Shown: positions 36,031 through 45,733, numbered from the stretch's first letter. The stretch is 64,000 nucleotides of DNA from Parabacteroides sp. PFB2-10 (GCF_029893085.1 NZ_JARXWI010000003.1:1-64000), one strand, 5' to 3'. Made by a program: numbers and translations. Notes: a model not told the origin generated them from the sequence alone.

Positions 36031-36066
36031 GGGTAAATTCACACAACGGAAAGCAAATCTTCAAAA

Positions 36067-36200
36067 TAGCATTTTGATAGCAAAACAGCCATTTTGCTTT
36101 ACAAAATGATACGTTAAAAAATGTTTCTCCCGGGAGTTTGTCTCCAAACTCCCGGGTTTTCGGAAAAAAACTCCCGCGATTTTGACAATTTGATATTTCG
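36067..36200 (+). repeat. Dispersed structured repeat, copy 4 (subtype B)
   Basis: It has the hairpin AGCAAAACAGCCATTTTGCT, then TACGTTAAAAAATG, the core TTTCTCCCGGGAGTTTG with a second CTCCCGGG nearby, and a tail ending GATATTTCG. It lies between the divergent rarD-like and HTCS-2 genes. Confidence 0.85.
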
Positions 36201-36296
36201 CTTCTTCTTCCTAAGAGCAAAAGTTGTAGATAATAGATAATAGCTATTTGAGTAAAAATGTGTAATATTGTGCTGTGAAGCCATAGACGGATTGCC

Positions 36297-39200
36297 ATGA
36301 GAAAACTACCTGTTCTCTTTTGCTCTTTATTTGCCTTGATTACCACTGTCTACGCGCAGTGGCAGCCTACTTTCACCCATTATTCATCGGAAGAAGGACT
36401 CTCGCAAAACTCGGTCATGAAGATCATGGAAGATCATAAAGGTTTTATGTGGTTTGCTACATGGGACGGGATCAATAAATTCGACGGATACACCTTCAAG
36501 ACCTATAAAGCAAGCGGAGACAATTCGATTCGTCTGGTCAACAACCGGGTGGATCATATCGCCGAAGACCAGTATGGCTATATCTGGACACTGACTTACG
36601 ACAAGAAAGTCTACCGCTTCGATCCGCACACAGAGATCTTTCAACAGGTGCCCACCTCAGGCAAAGAGAGTTACGCCTCGGTCGATTCGATCACCATCCT
36701 GGATCGCCATATCTGGTTTCTAACCGAGAAAGAGGGGGCTATCCGAGTAACCACCGATCCGGTGAGCCATGAACTGACCACCGAGGTTTATTCTCTTCAG
36801 TCGGGTCTTTTCCCTTCGATGGCGATCTATACGGTTCGTCAGGACAGCGAAGGTAACGAATGGTTGTTATCGGATAATGGGATAGGTGTCATTTATCCCG
36901 ATTCCCTCTCGCCGGTACTCTACTTTGTTGACACCCAGTCTTCAAAGACCCGCCAAAAGCAAGCGTTCTATGCCTTTCTGGAAGGAGACAAACATATCTA
37001 TTTCGGATCAGGCAAAGGTCGCGTATGGCTCTATCAGAAAGACAATCGAAGCTTCCGTTTGCTGGAGTTGGACACGGAGGCTGATATTATTTCTATCCAT
37101 CCCTATTCGGAAAAAGACCTGTTAATTGCTACTCGAACAGACGGATTCTACACCTATGATACCCAGTCAGAATATACGGTTCATTATACAACAGCGACCC
37201 ACCGCGACCTACCGAGCAACCAGATATTATCGGTCTATGTCGATCGAATGAAAGAGGTGTGGTTCGATCTGGCAGATGCCCGGGGAGTGACCCATTTCAA
37301 TCCCTTCACTCGACAAATCAAGCAGGAGGTATTGGCAGTGGAAGACGGCAGTGCCTATCGTTCACAGCCTGCATTTTTCATCTTCGAAGACATTTACGAT
37401 AACCTCTGGGTACATCCTTTCAATGGAGGCTTTTCTTTTTTCGACCGGGAAAAGAACCGGTTGATACCCTTCTACAACGAACCGGGTTCTTCCGATTGGC
37501 GTTTTTCGAACAAGGTGCATGCCGCCATGTCGGATCGCCAGGGCATCCTCTGGATGTGTACCCATTCCAAAGGGTTGGAGAAGGTTACGTTTACGACAGA
37601 GCGCTTCCACTTGCAATCACCAAGTTCGCTCACTTACGAATCTTTGAGCAATGATGTGCGCTCGCTTTTCGAAGACAAATATGAGCGTTTATGGATGGGA
37701 TTACGCGATGGCAAGATCCGGGTATATGAGAAAGATGGCACCTTCCTGGGTTGCCTCACCCGGAACGGGACATTCTCGAAAAGCGGCAATCACTCTCTCG
37801 GCGTAGCTTATCACATCTACGAAGATTCGAAAGAAAACATCTGGATCGCTACCAAAGGCGACGGACTCTATAAGGCGCAAGAAGAAAACGGGCGTTACCG
37901 AATCACTCAATATCATTCTGACCCGAACAACCTGTATAGCCTGAGTGACGATAATATTTATTGCGTCCACGAAGACAGCCATGGGCGGATCTGGATTGCC
38001 ACTTTCGGTGGTGGGCTGAACTATATGGAAGAGCGGGAGGACGGATCGGTTGTTTTCATCAACCACCAGAACAACCTCAAGGGTTATCCGATCGACGATT
38101 GCTACCGGGTTCGGTTCGTTACGAGCGACTCGAAAGGCTATATTTGGGTAGGGAGTACCTCCGGCGCTATTTCTTTCCGCGAAGACTTTACTCATCCTGA
38201 AGAGATCCGTTTCGATCATCATGTGCGGATTCCATCCGACACGCAAAGCTTGAGCCATAATGATGTCTACTGGATTACGGAAAATACAGACCAAAATCTA
38301 TACCTGGCCACCTTTGGAGGCGGTTTAAATAAATTGATCACTGTCGACGAAAAGGGGAATGCTCATTTTGAAAGCTATGATATGGAAGATGGATTGCCGA
38401 GCAATGTCTTGCTCTCCATTCGCGAAGACGATGAAAAAAACCTGTGGATCAGTACGGAAAACGGATTGTGTAAGTTTAACCCGACGGATGAAAGTGCAGA
38501 CAACTACAATGATAAAAGCCTCAATATACGAGCCGGATTCAACGAAGCTTCTTCTGTGAAGACAAGAGATGGAAGACTGATATTCGGTACTCGAAGTGGC
38601 TGGCTAACCTTCGATCCCGGTTCAATCGCCAAAAGTTCTTTTATTCCACCTATCTCATTTTCCCGTTTGCAAATCAACAATGAAGAGATCAGACCCGGAC
38701 GATCGCACATACTGGAACAAATCCTCGACAATGTTCCGGAATTGGAATTGTCGCACAGAGAGAACATCCTGACCATCCAATACGCAGCATTGGACATGAA
38801 AGCCCCGGAGAACATCCGCTATGCCTACATTATGGAAGGATTCGACAACGAATGGTCGTTTGTGGACAAACAACGCATGGTGACTTATACCAATTTACCG
38901 AAAGGTGATTATGTGTTTAAAGTACGCTCGACAAATAGCGACGGAGTATGGGTCGATAACAGCCGGGGACTGCCAATCACCATCCTGCCCTCCTTTTGGG
39001 AAACACCCTGGGCATACGTCCTCTATGTGTTATTGATCCTGGGTATTATCTTTGTTGCCGTTTATATTCTCTTTACCATCTACCGCCTGAAACATGAGGT
39101 GTCGGTAGAGCAACAAGTATCAGATATCAAATTGCGCTTCTTCACCAATATATCCCACGAATTGCGCACACCACTGACACTGATCGCCGGGCCGGTCGAA

Positions 39201-40715
39201 CATATCCTGCAAAACGATCCGTTGGCACCGGAGACCCGCGAACAGCTTCAATTAGTGGAAAAGAATACCGACCGCATGCTGCGTCTGGTGAATCAGATCC
39301 TCGACTTCCGTAAGATACAGAACAAGAAGATGAAAATGAAGGTCGAGCAGATCGAACTGGAGTCGTTTATCCGTACGATCATGGACAATTTCGAGGCGTT
39401 GGCCACCGAACATCAGATCGACTTCATCTTCGAATCGGAGAAAGAGGCACTCTATCTGTGGGCTGATGCCGATCACCTGGAGAAGATCATTTTCAATCTA
39501 CTCTCGAATGCCTTCAAATATACGCCGGTCGGTAAGATGATCCGGGTCTATGTATTGGAGAATGAGAAACACATCTCCATCGGCGTGCAAGACCAGGGCA
39601 TAGGTATTGCCGCCAGCAAAAAGGAATCCATCTTCGTGCGTTTCGAGAACTTAGTCGACCGCAACCTGTTCAACCAGTCGAGTTCGGGCATTGGTCTCTC
39701 CTTAGTGAAAGAGCTGGTGGAAATGCACGGGGCGACCATCTCCGTCGATTCGGTGCTCAACGAAGGCAGCACCTTCGAAGTCGCCTTCCTGAAAGGGAAA
39801 GATCATTACGACGAATCGGTCGAGTTTATATTGAAAGACTCGGTTTTGTCAGATATACATGAAGCAAAAGACCTCCCGGCAACGGGCGATACCGCCTTGA
39901 CAAGCAGCGAAGAGGGCGACGCTTCGCGAGGCATAATGCTATTGGTCGAAGACAACAGCGAACTACGCGCCTTCCTACGCACCATCTTTGTCTCCTCGTT
40001 CCGCATCGCCGAAGCGAAAAATGGGAAAGAGGGTATCGAGAAGGCGGTCAATCTCCTGCCCGATATCATTATCAGCGATGTGATGATGCCCGATAAGGAT
40101 GGTCTGGAATTGACCCGCGAACTGCGGGAGAACCTAACCACCAGCCATATCCCTATCATCCTATTAACAGCCAAGACCACCTTAGAGAGCAAGCTCGAAG
40201 GAATGGAATACGGGGCAAACGACTACATCACCAAGCCCTTCAGCTCTGCCTACCTGAAAGCGCGGGTAGAAAACCTGTTGGTGCAACATAAGAAACTGCA
40301 GGAACTCTACCGGACAAACCTCACGACGCCCGTCACCCGCGAGCAGGAAGAAAAGCCGGTAACCAACGAGGAAATATCGCCCAACGACCGGAAGTTTATC
40401 GACAAACTGGTGGAACTGATGGAAAAGAATATGGACAACGGCGAATTGGTAGTCGAAGACCTCGTGCAGGAACTGGCCGTGAGCCGTTCGGTCTTCTTCA
40501 AGAAATTGAAGGCATTGACCGGACTGGCGCCGATCGAATTCATCCGGGAGATGCGGGTGAAACGGGCAGCCGAACTGATCGAAACGGGCGAATACAGCAT
40601 TTCTCAGGTCTCTTATATGGTGGGAATCAACGATCCGCGCTATTTCAGCAAGTGCTTTAAGCAGAAATACGGCATGACCCCGACCGAATATAAAGAAAAC
40701 AAAAAATACACCTAA
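36297..40715 (+). CDS. Hybrid two-component system regulator, HTCS-2
   Basis: This 1472-residue protein has a signal peptide (MRKLPVLFCSLFALITTVYA), periplasmic two-component-propeller repeats (about 25-780), a Y_Y_Y domain (about 800-890), a membrane segment near 905-930, a histidine kinase with FTNISHELRTPLTLI (about 945-1180), a receiver domain (about 1215-1330, phospho-Asp in ISDVMMPD) and a C-terminal AraC-type DNA-binding domain (about 1375-1472). The domain order is the same as in HTCS-1, but the protein is clearly a different paralogue. It is followed by the DUF4861 and GH43-GH105 genes, which it probably activates on sensing rhamnogalacturonan-derived oligosaccharides. The candidate operator at 40731-40744 fits that idea. 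Confidence 0.94.
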   Translation: MRKLPVLFCSLFALITTVYAQWQPTFTHYSSEEGLSQNSVMKIMEDHKGFMWFATWDGINKFDGYTFKTYKASGDNSIRLVNNRVDHIAEDQYGYIWTLTYDKKVYRFDPHTEIFQQVPTSGKESYASVDSITILDRHIWFLTEKEGAIRVTTDPVSHELTTEVYSLQSGLFPSMAIYTVRQDSEGNEWLLSDNGIGVIYPDSLSPVLYFVDTQSSKTRQKQAFYAFLEGDKHIYFGSGKGRVWLYQKDNRSFRLLELDTEADIISIHPYSEKDLLIATRTDGFYTYDTQSEYTVHYTTATHRDLPSNQILSVYVDRMKEVWFDLADARGVTHFNPFTRQIKQEVLAVEDGSAYRSQPAFFIFEDIYDNLWVHPFNGGFSFFDREKNRLIPFYNEPGSSDWRFSNKVHAAMSDRQGILWMCTHSKGLEKVTFTTERFHLQSPSSLTYESLSNDVRSLFEDKYERLWMGLRDGKIRVYEKDGTFLGCLTRNGTFSKSGNHSLGVAYHIYEDSKENIWIATKGDGLYKAQEENGRYRITQYHSDPNNLYSLSDDNIYCVHEDSHGRIWIATFGGGLNYMEEREDGSVVFINHQNNLKGYPIDDCYRVRFVTSDSKGYIWVGSTSGAISFREDFTHPEEIRFDHHVRIPSDTQSLSHNDVYWITENTDQNLYLATFGGGLNKLITVDEKGNAHFESYDMEDGLPSNVLLSIREDDEKNLWISTENGLCKFNPTDESADNYNDKSLNIRAGFNEASSVKTRDGRLIFGTRSGWLTFDPGSIAKSSFIPPISFSRLQINNEEIRPGRSHILEQILDNVPELELSHRENILTIQYAALDMKAPENIRYAYIMEGFDNEWSFVDKQRMVTYTNLPKGDYVFKVRSTNSDGVWVDNSRGLPITILPSFWETPWAYVLYVLLILGIIFVAVYILFTIYRLKHEVSVEQQVSDIKLRFFTNISHELRTPLTLIAGPVEHILQNDPLAPETREQLQLVEKNTDRMLRLVNQILDFRKIQNKKMKMKVEQIELESFIRTIMDNFEALATEHQIDFIFESEKEALYLWADADHLEKIIFNLLSNAFKYTPVGKMIRVYVLENEKHISIGVQDQGIGIAASKKESIFVRFENLVDRNLFNQSSSGIGLSLVKELVEMHGATISVDSVLNEGSTFEVAFLKGKDHYDESVEFILKDSVLSDIHEAKDLPATGDTALTSSEEGDASRGIMLLVEDNSELRAFLRTIFVSSFRIAEAKNGKEGIEKAVNLLPDIIISDVMMPDKDGLELTRELRENLTTSHIPIILLTAKTTLESKLEGMEYGANDYITKPFSSAYLKARVENLLVQHKKLQELYRTNLTTPVTREQEEKPVTNEEISPNDRKFIDKLVELMEKNMDNGELVVEDLVQELAVSRSVFFKKLKALTGLAPIEFIREMRVKRAAELIETGEYSISQVSYMVGINDPRYFSKCFKQKYGMTPTEYKENKKYT

Positions 40716-40730
40716 ATAGTCAGAATATAC

Positions 40731-40744
40731 ACACGCAGGCGTGT
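40731..40744 (+). promoter_or_regulatory. Candidate operator palindrome upstream of the DUF4861 gene
   Basis: ACACGCAGGCGTGT is a perfect 6+6 inverted repeat with a 2-base spacer. It ends 9 bases before the -7 box at 40754, so it lies where a -33 element would be. It could be a site for HTCS-2. AGAATAT just upstream is also seen near the CE12 promoter. Confidence 0.4.
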
Positions 40745-40753
40745 TGATTCGGT

Positions 40754-40761
40754 TAATTTTG
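40754..40761 (+). promoter_or_regulatory. -7 box of the DUF4861/GH43-GH105 unit
   Basis: TAATTTTG fits TAnnTTTG and lies 30 bases before the ATG at 40792. No TTG is at the expected -33 distance, in keeping with activator dependence. Confidence 0.5.
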
Positions 40762-40791
40762 CATAGTTTCGCTAATTAGCATAATAATTCT

Positions 40792-42021
40792 ATGAAAACA
40801 CACCGATTCTTTTTGCGTTATCCGGCATTGGCATGGATCGCTCTCTTTATTTCTTCGATCTCTTTGCAAGCACAAGAGCATACTCTCCAAGTAGAGATTC
40901 GTAATGACTGGCAGGAGGACCGCACGGACGCGCCGGTGGTGATCGATCTGGCCGCATTGAACCTGTCATTCCCCGTGCAGTCGGCTCTCGTCAAAGATGG
41001 ATACAATAAGATTCCTTCGCAGATAGACGACCTCGATCAGGATGGCATTGCAGATCAAATATGCGTCGTGACAGATATACCGGCACAGAGTACACGCCTT
41101 TTGTGGGTCAATCTCTCCGCTACAAAGAGCAAGAACCCCTACCCTTCCCGCGTATTTGCCGAAATGCTTATGCGGGGCGACAACGGAAAACACCAACCCA
41201 TCCGCTCACTGACCATACCCGGCAGTAGCAACGTCTATAACCTCTTGCACCATCACGGGCCGGCCTTCGAGTCGGAGCTGGTGGCCTATCGCATCTATTT
41301 CGACCAGAAACAGACGGTAGATATCTACGGAAAATTCAATAAAGGATTGGAGATCGAAGCCTGTCAGTTCTATCCCAACGACGAACAGCTGGCAGAGGGA
41401 TTCGGTGACGATGTGCTTCGGGTAAGCGGCAGCGGCGGTTTAGGTGCCCTGAAGGGTTGGAACGGAAAGAAAGCACTCCATATCGAACCGGTGGAATGGC
41501 GCACAGAATCGGTATTGGCCGGTGGACCGGTGCGCACGGTAGTCGACGTAGATGTGGACAACTGGCAATACCAGGGCTCGTTCCTTAATATGAAGATACG
41601 TTATATCCTCTATGCCGGACACCGCGACTGCGAGGTGCAGGTCTGTTTCGACCGTCCGTTGGGCGAAGAGATCTTCTGCGCAGGCGTGCAGAATATCAAG
41701 GGTTCGCAATCATTCTATGATGATAATGGCTTGGTTGCCTGCTGGGGTACCGACTGGCCGGTGAACGACACCATCAAATATGCCAAAGAAACGGTCGGGC
41801 TGGCCACCTGTCTGCCGCGAGAGATTGTGCAAGAGAAGGCGGCCGACGGAGCTAATTGGCTTTATACCCTTCAGGCAAAAGGCGAAAAATCGTTCACCTA
41901 CCATATCAGTTTCACCTCTATGAAAGAGACCTTCGGCTATAAAACGCCCGAAGAATGGTTTGCCCATGTGCGCCGCTGGAAGGAGGAATTGCAACATCCT
42001 GTAGAAGTAACAATCAAATAA
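40792..42021 (+). CDS. DUF4861 family secreted protein
   Basis: This 409-residue protein has a signal peptide ending near residue 27 (ISSISLQA) and an all-beta sequence matching the DUF4861 family. Members occur in pectin and rhamnogalacturonan loci of Bacteroidetes. Several conserved aromatic, Asp and His patches are visible, such as LHHHGPAFESELVAYRIYFD and YFDQKQTVDIYGKF, which could line a carbohydrate-binding surface. The biochemical activity is not established. The gene ends 10 bases before the GH43-GH105 gene, so they share a transcript under the promoter at 40754. A role in recognising or processing unsaturated rhamnogalacturonan products is inferred only from the neighbours. Confidence 0.85.
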   Translation: MKTHRFFLRYPALAWIALFISSISLQAQEHTLQVEIRNDWQEDRTDAPVVIDLAALNLSFPVQSALVKDGYNKIPSQIDDLDQDGIADQICVVTDIPAQSTRLLWVNLSATKSKNPYPSRVFAEMLMRGDNGKHQPIRSLTIPGSSNVYNLLHHHGPAFESELVAYRIYFDQKQTVDIYGKFNKGLEIEACQFYPNDEQLAEGFGDDVLRVSGSGGLGALKGWNGKKALHIEPVEWRTESVLAGGPVRTVVDVDVDNWQYQGSFLNMKIRYILYAGHRDCEVQVCFDRPLGEEIFCAGVQNIKGSQSFYDDNGLVACWGTDWPVNDTIKYAKETVGLATCLPREIVQEKAADGANWLYTLQAKGEKSFTYHISFTSMKETFGYKTPEEWFAHVRRWKEELQHPVEVTIK

Positions 42022-42031
42022 AGAATATATC

Positions 42032-44815
42032 ATGAAAAGATTTTTTATCCGTTTCGGATTAAGCCTGTCGCTGATAGCGGGATGCTGGGCGGCACATGCC
42101 CAGTCAAACAACTATGTCTCATCGGTCTGGACGGCCGATCAGGGAGACGGCACCTACCGGAATCCTATCTTGTATGCCGATTATTCCGACCCCGACGTGA
42201 TCCGGGTAGGCGATGATTATTATATGACCTCTTCCAGCTTTAACTGCATTCCCGGTTTGCAGATCCTGCATTCGAAAGACCTGGTGAACTGGACAATTAT
42301 CCATGCCGCCATCCCATTCGCCTTGGAACCGGCGGAGATACCGGAGATACCTCAGCATGGCAACCGGATATGGGCACCCTGTATCCGCCACCACGAGGGT
42401 GTATTTTATATCTTCTGGGGCGATCCCGACCAGGGCGCCTTTATGACTTATGCAACTGATATCCGGGGTACCTGGAGCGAGCCGGTACTGGTAAAGGCCG
42501 GGAAAGGCATTATCGACACCTCGCCACTCTGGGACGACGACGGACGGGTCTATCTGGCACATGCATACGCCGGCAGCCGCGCAGGACTGAAAAGCGTACT
42601 GGCGGTCTGCGAACTCAACGCGTCTGCTACCCAAGCCATCACCGAAAGCCGCATTATCTTCGACGGACACGAGAAACATCCGACCATCGAAGGGGCTAAA
42701 TTCCATAAGAAAGATGGTTATTACTATATCTTAGCACCGGCAGGAGGCGTGGCCACCGGATGGCAGGTAGCTCTTCGTTCGACCGATCCCTACGGACCTT
42801 ACGAGATCAAAACCGTCATGGCACAAGGAAAAACGGTCGTAAACGGCCCACATCAGGGCGCCTGGGTGGATACCCCCAAAGGAGAGAACTGGTTTATCCA
42901 CTTCCAGGACGTAGGCGCCTACGGACGTATCGTACACCTGCAACCGATGGCCTGGAAAAAGGGCTGGCCGGTTATTGGCGAAGATAAAGACGGTGACGGC
43001 TGCGGACAACCGGTCATGCGTCATAAGAAACCGGACGTCGGGGCAACCTATCCGATAGTCACCCCGCAAGAGAGCGACGAGTTCGACGCCAACTGCCTGG
43101 GACTCCAATGGCAATGGCAGGCCAATATGAATCCGAAATGGTATTTTACCGACGCGGCCAACAGCCAGATACGCCTCTACTCCTACCCGCTTACCGCCCC
43201 GGCGAAGAGCCTCTGGGACGCGCCCAACCTACTGTTGCAGAAAACACCGGCGCCCGCCTTTACGGCCACCATGCGCCTGCGCTTCCAACCCTCCGACAAA
43301 TACAAGGGTGAGCGCACCGGCCTGATCGTGATGGGTCGCGACTACGCGGGCATCGTCCTGGAGAACACCAACGAGGGCATTATGCTCTCCCCCGTCGTAT
43401 GCCGCAAGGCCGACGAAAGCCGCGAAGAGACGGCGGAGGCAGGCGTGAAGGTATCGGGCGACTGGATCAATCTGCGCGTTACCTTCGATGCCAACGCAAA
43501 GTGCCAATTCTCTTATAGCACCAACGGACGCCATTACACACCGCTGGGCGCTCCGTTCCAGGCACGCGAAGGAAAATGGATCGGTGCCAAGGTAGGTATG
43601 TTCTGTAGCCGTCCGAATATCGAGACCAACGATGGAGGATGGGCGGATGTCGACTGGTTCCGCATCACCCCGAACGAAGAAAAGGCTGCGGCTACCGACG
43701 CCCTGTCGTATGCTATCCGCATCGCCGACTCGGAGATGGCGCGTTATCCCGAATCATGGCAACTCGACTTCCAGCGCACGCTGAAATGGGACTACTGCCA
43801 CGGGCTGGAACTGCAGGCTTTCCTGCAACTCTACGAACGTACAGGCGATAAGAAATACCTCGACTACACCAAGGCATACGCCGACACCATGATCCAGGCC
43901 GACGGTTCTATCAAGACCTATCGCCTGTCGGAATACAATATCGACCGGTTGAACAGCGGCAAGATGTTGTTCAAGCTCTACGACCTGACCGGCGACGAGA
44001 AGGTGAAGAAAGCACTCGACCTCTTGTATAGCCAGTTGGCCACCCATCCGCGCAACGACGACGGAGGATTCTGGCACAAAAAGATCTATCCGAACCAGGT
44101 ATGGCTCGACGGTGTCTATATGGGTACCCCTTTTATGGTGGAATACGCCTCGCGCTATAACCGTCCCGACGACTACGCCGACGGGATCAACCAGATTCTG
44201 ATGGCTGCCCGCCACACCTACGACCCGGCCAACGGCCTCTATCGCCATGCCTGCGATGTGAGCCGCCAGATGTTCTGGGCCGATCCGGTGACCGGACAAT
44301 CCAAACATGTCTGGGGACGCGCCCTGGGATGGTATGCTATGGCCATTGTCGATGCACTCGACTTTATCCCTGCCGACCAAAAGGGACGCGATCAGGCCAT
44401 CGCCATTATGCAAAACATAGCGCTTCAATTGAAAAAAATACAAGACTCCAAAACAGGACTCTGGTATCAGGTGTTAGACCGCAGCGGCGATCCCGGCAAC
44501 TACCTCGAATCGACCTGTTCGGCTATGTTCATCTACGCCCTCTCGAAAGCAGTACGCCTGGGATATATCGACGAATCCTACCGTCAGGTGGCCGAAAAGG
44601 CTTTTGCCGGATTCCTCGATGAGTTTGTTGAGTTCGACGAAAAAGGGTTGATGAACATCACCAAAGCCTGCGGCGTAGCCGGCCTCGGTGGAAGCAACAA
44701 CCGCTCAGGCGACTACGACTACTACATCAACGAACTGGTGCGCGCCAACGACCCGAAAGTGATCGGCCCCTTCATCATGGCCGTACTCGAAAGAGAAAAG
44801 GCGGGATTGAAATAA
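42032..44815 (+). CDS. GH43-GH105 bifunctional glycoside hydrolase
   Basis: This 927-residue secreted enzyme (signal ending AAHAQ) joins three parts: an N-terminal five-bladed GH43 propeller (about 35-330, opening NPILYADYSDPDVIRVGDDY), a concanavalin-like beta-sandwich typical of GH43 C-terminal modules (about 350-550), and a GH105 (alpha/alpha)6 barrel (about 555-925, with WLDGVYMGTPFM, HVWGRALGWYAM and STCSAMFIYALSKAV). GH43 enzymes remove arabinose, galactose or xylose side units; GH105 enzymes remove the unsaturated galacturonic acid left at the non-reducing end by pectin lyases. Joining both suggests sequential trimming of one oligosaccharide. It lies 10 bases after DUF4861. The region is noticeably more GC-rich than the 19-34 kb segment. 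Confidence 0.93.
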   Translation: MKRFFIRFGLSLSLIAGCWAAHAQSNNYVSSVWTADQGDGTYRNPILYADYSDPDVIRVGDDYYMTSSSFNCIPGLQILHSKDLVNWTIIHAAIPFALEPAEIPEIPQHGNRIWAPCIRHHEGVFYIFWGDPDQGAFMTYATDIRGTWSEPVLVKAGKGIIDTSPLWDDDGRVYLAHAYAGSRAGLKSVLAVCELNASATQAITESRIIFDGHEKHPTIEGAKFHKKDGYYYILAPAGGVATGWQVALRSTDPYGPYEIKTVMAQGKTVVNGPHQGAWVDTPKGENWFIHFQDVGAYGRIVHLQPMAWKKGWPVIGEDKDGDGCGQPVMRHKKPDVGATYPIVTPQESDEFDANCLGLQWQWQANMNPKWYFTDAANSQIRLYSYPLTAPAKSLWDAPNLLLQKTPAPAFTATMRLRFQPSDKYKGERTGLIVMGRDYAGIVLENTNEGIMLSPVVCRKADESREETAEAGVKVSGDWINLRVTFDANAKCQFSYSTNGRHYTPLGAPFQAREGKWIGAKVGMFCSRPNIETNDGGWADVDWFRITPNEEKAAATDALSYAIRIADSEMARYPESWQLDFQRTLKWDYCHGLELQAFLQLYERTGDKKYLDYTKAYADTMIQADGSIKTYRLSEYNIDRLNSGKMLFKLYDLTGDEKVKKALDLLYSQLATHPRNDDGGFWHKKIYPNQVWLDGVYMGTPFMVEYASRYNRPDDYADGINQILMAARHTYDPANGLYRHACDVSRQMFWADPVTGQSKHVWGRALGWYAMAIVDALDFIPADQKGRDQAIAIMQNIALQLKKIQDSKTGLWYQVLDRSGDPGNYLESTCSAMFIYALSKAVRLGYIDESYRQVAEKAFAGFLDEFVEFDEKGLMNITKACGVAGLGGSNNRSGDYDYYINELVRANDPKVIGPFIMAVLEREKAGLK

Positions 44816-44853
44816 CCCCGCCCCTTCGTATCGGATAAGAAGGAAAAATAATT

Positions 44854-44890
44854 AGAGGAGAGATATGTTTTATTTCTCCTCTATATCTTT
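44854..44890 (+). terminator. Possible terminator after the GH43-GH105 gene
   Basis: The 8-bp stem AGAGGAGA / TCTCCTCT (44854-44861, 44875-44882) is followed by a weak T-rich stretch. It overlaps the upstream part of the toxin-antitoxin promoter. Confidence 0.4.
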
Positions 44891-44898
44891 TATCTTTG
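44891..44898 (+). promoter_or_regulatory. -7 box of the toxin-antitoxin pair
   Basis: TATCTTTG, 19 bases before the antitoxin ATG, matches TAnnTTTG. The inverted repeat just upstream (44854-44882) could also be an autorepression site. Confidence 0.6.
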
Positions 44899-44917
44899 TA
44901 GAAAAGAAGGGAATCTT

Positions 44918-45187
44918 ATGACAACAATCACCTTTGATGAAAATAGTGAAGCGGGTCGTACACTGATGAGTATGATACGCAACATGAAGCCTTCCGTTCG
45001 CAAAACCATTCACTTGACAAACGAAAAAACGGAAGTTACCGTTCAACATATCCCCGGTCTCCCCTACACACAGGAAGAAAAACTGGAATCTCTTCGCCGA
45101 GCGGAAGAAGACATTGCCGCCGGACGCATTTCTACACATGAAGAGGTTATGGAGCGCTTGAATGCGCGAATAGACTCATGGAAATAA
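44918..45187 (+). CDS. Antitoxin of a RelE/ParE-type module
   Basis: This 89-residue protein is basic in the middle (SVRKTIHLTNEKTE) and acidic and helical in the C-terminal half (EEKLESLRRAEEDIAAGR). It ends with HEEVMERLNARIDSWK, the layout of small antitoxins that bind and block a RelE/ParE toxin. It overlaps the toxin gene by 10 bases, so translation is probably coupled. It likely represses its own promoter with the toxin. The DNA-binding fold is not clear from sequence; the call rests mainly on gene order and size. Confidence 0.75.
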   Translation: MTTITFDENSEAGRTLMSMIRNMKPSVRKTIHLTNEKTEVTVQHIPGLPYTQEEKLESLRRAEEDIAAGRISTHEEVMERLNARIDSWK

Positions 45188-45492
45188 GGTGGACGGACGA
45201 GGCTGAAAAACAAATGCAAGGTATTATTGATTACTACTTTGAAATTGCCAACGCACAGACAGCAAAAAGAATCACTGAAAAGATTAACAACTGCATCTTT
45301 CGCCTGAAAAGCTTTCCTAAAATGGGGCATATAGAACCCGGCATAGAAAAAGCTACTGAAACTTACTTCTCTTTTGTAGCCCATCGCCACTATAAAATAG
45401 TCTATCGCTTAGAAAAAGAAATCGTTTACATCACAGGTATTTGGGATTGTCGCCAAAACCCCGAACGTATGACCTCGGAAACAGGAAAGTAA
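45178..45492 (+). CDS. RelE/ParE-family toxin
   Basis: This 104-residue protein matches the RelE/ParE superfamily: an N-terminal strand and helix (MEIRWTDEAEKQMQGIIDYY), a middle FRLKSFPKMGH segment and a C-terminal sheet YKIVYRLEKEIVYITGIWD followed by CRQNPERM. ParE members poison gyrase and RelE members cleave mRNA on the ribosome. The C-terminal R-NPE motif is common in ParE-like proteins of Bacteroidetes, but the target cannot be fixed here. It overlaps the antitoxin gene. The module lies between two parts of the pectin block and directly before repeat copy 5. Confidence 0.85.
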   Translation: MEIRWTDEAEKQMQGIIDYYFEIANAQTAKRITEKINNCIFRLKSFPKMGHIEPGIEKATETYFSFVAHRHYKIVYRLEKEIVYITGIWDCRQNPERMTSETGK

Positions 45493-45582
45493 AATAATTC
45501 TTATTCCCGCCCTCCTTTCCCTGCCAATTTGTCACACTCCTGCCTTTTCCTAAAATCAGAAACAACCTTTTTAAAAAAAACA

Positions 45583-45733
45583 GCAATTATCATTTTGATA
45601 TTTCAGCAGGAGAATTTTTCCGAAATGGTAGGACTTTGCGAAAAAAGTCCCGGGAGAAACATTTTTTAACACATCGGATTGTAAGTAACAGAAGGTGATT
45701 TCATTAGAAAATCAGCCATACTACTTACACTTT
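45583..45733 (-). repeat. Dispersed structured repeat, copy 5 (minus orientation)
   Basis: Read on minus, it has GTGTAAGTAG...CTTACAATCC, then TGTTAAAAAATG, the core TTTCTCCCGGGACTTTT and a tail with GCTGAAATATCAAAATG. The central palindrome has one change relative to the other copies (CTCCCGGGAC). It lies in the 386-base gap between the toxin gene and the esterase gene. Confidence 0.8.

Noticed and set aside
35974-36042. Upstream start for the rarD-like gene at 36042
   Set aside because: The -7 box at 36023-36030 lies inside that extension, so it cannot be translated from the mapped promoter.
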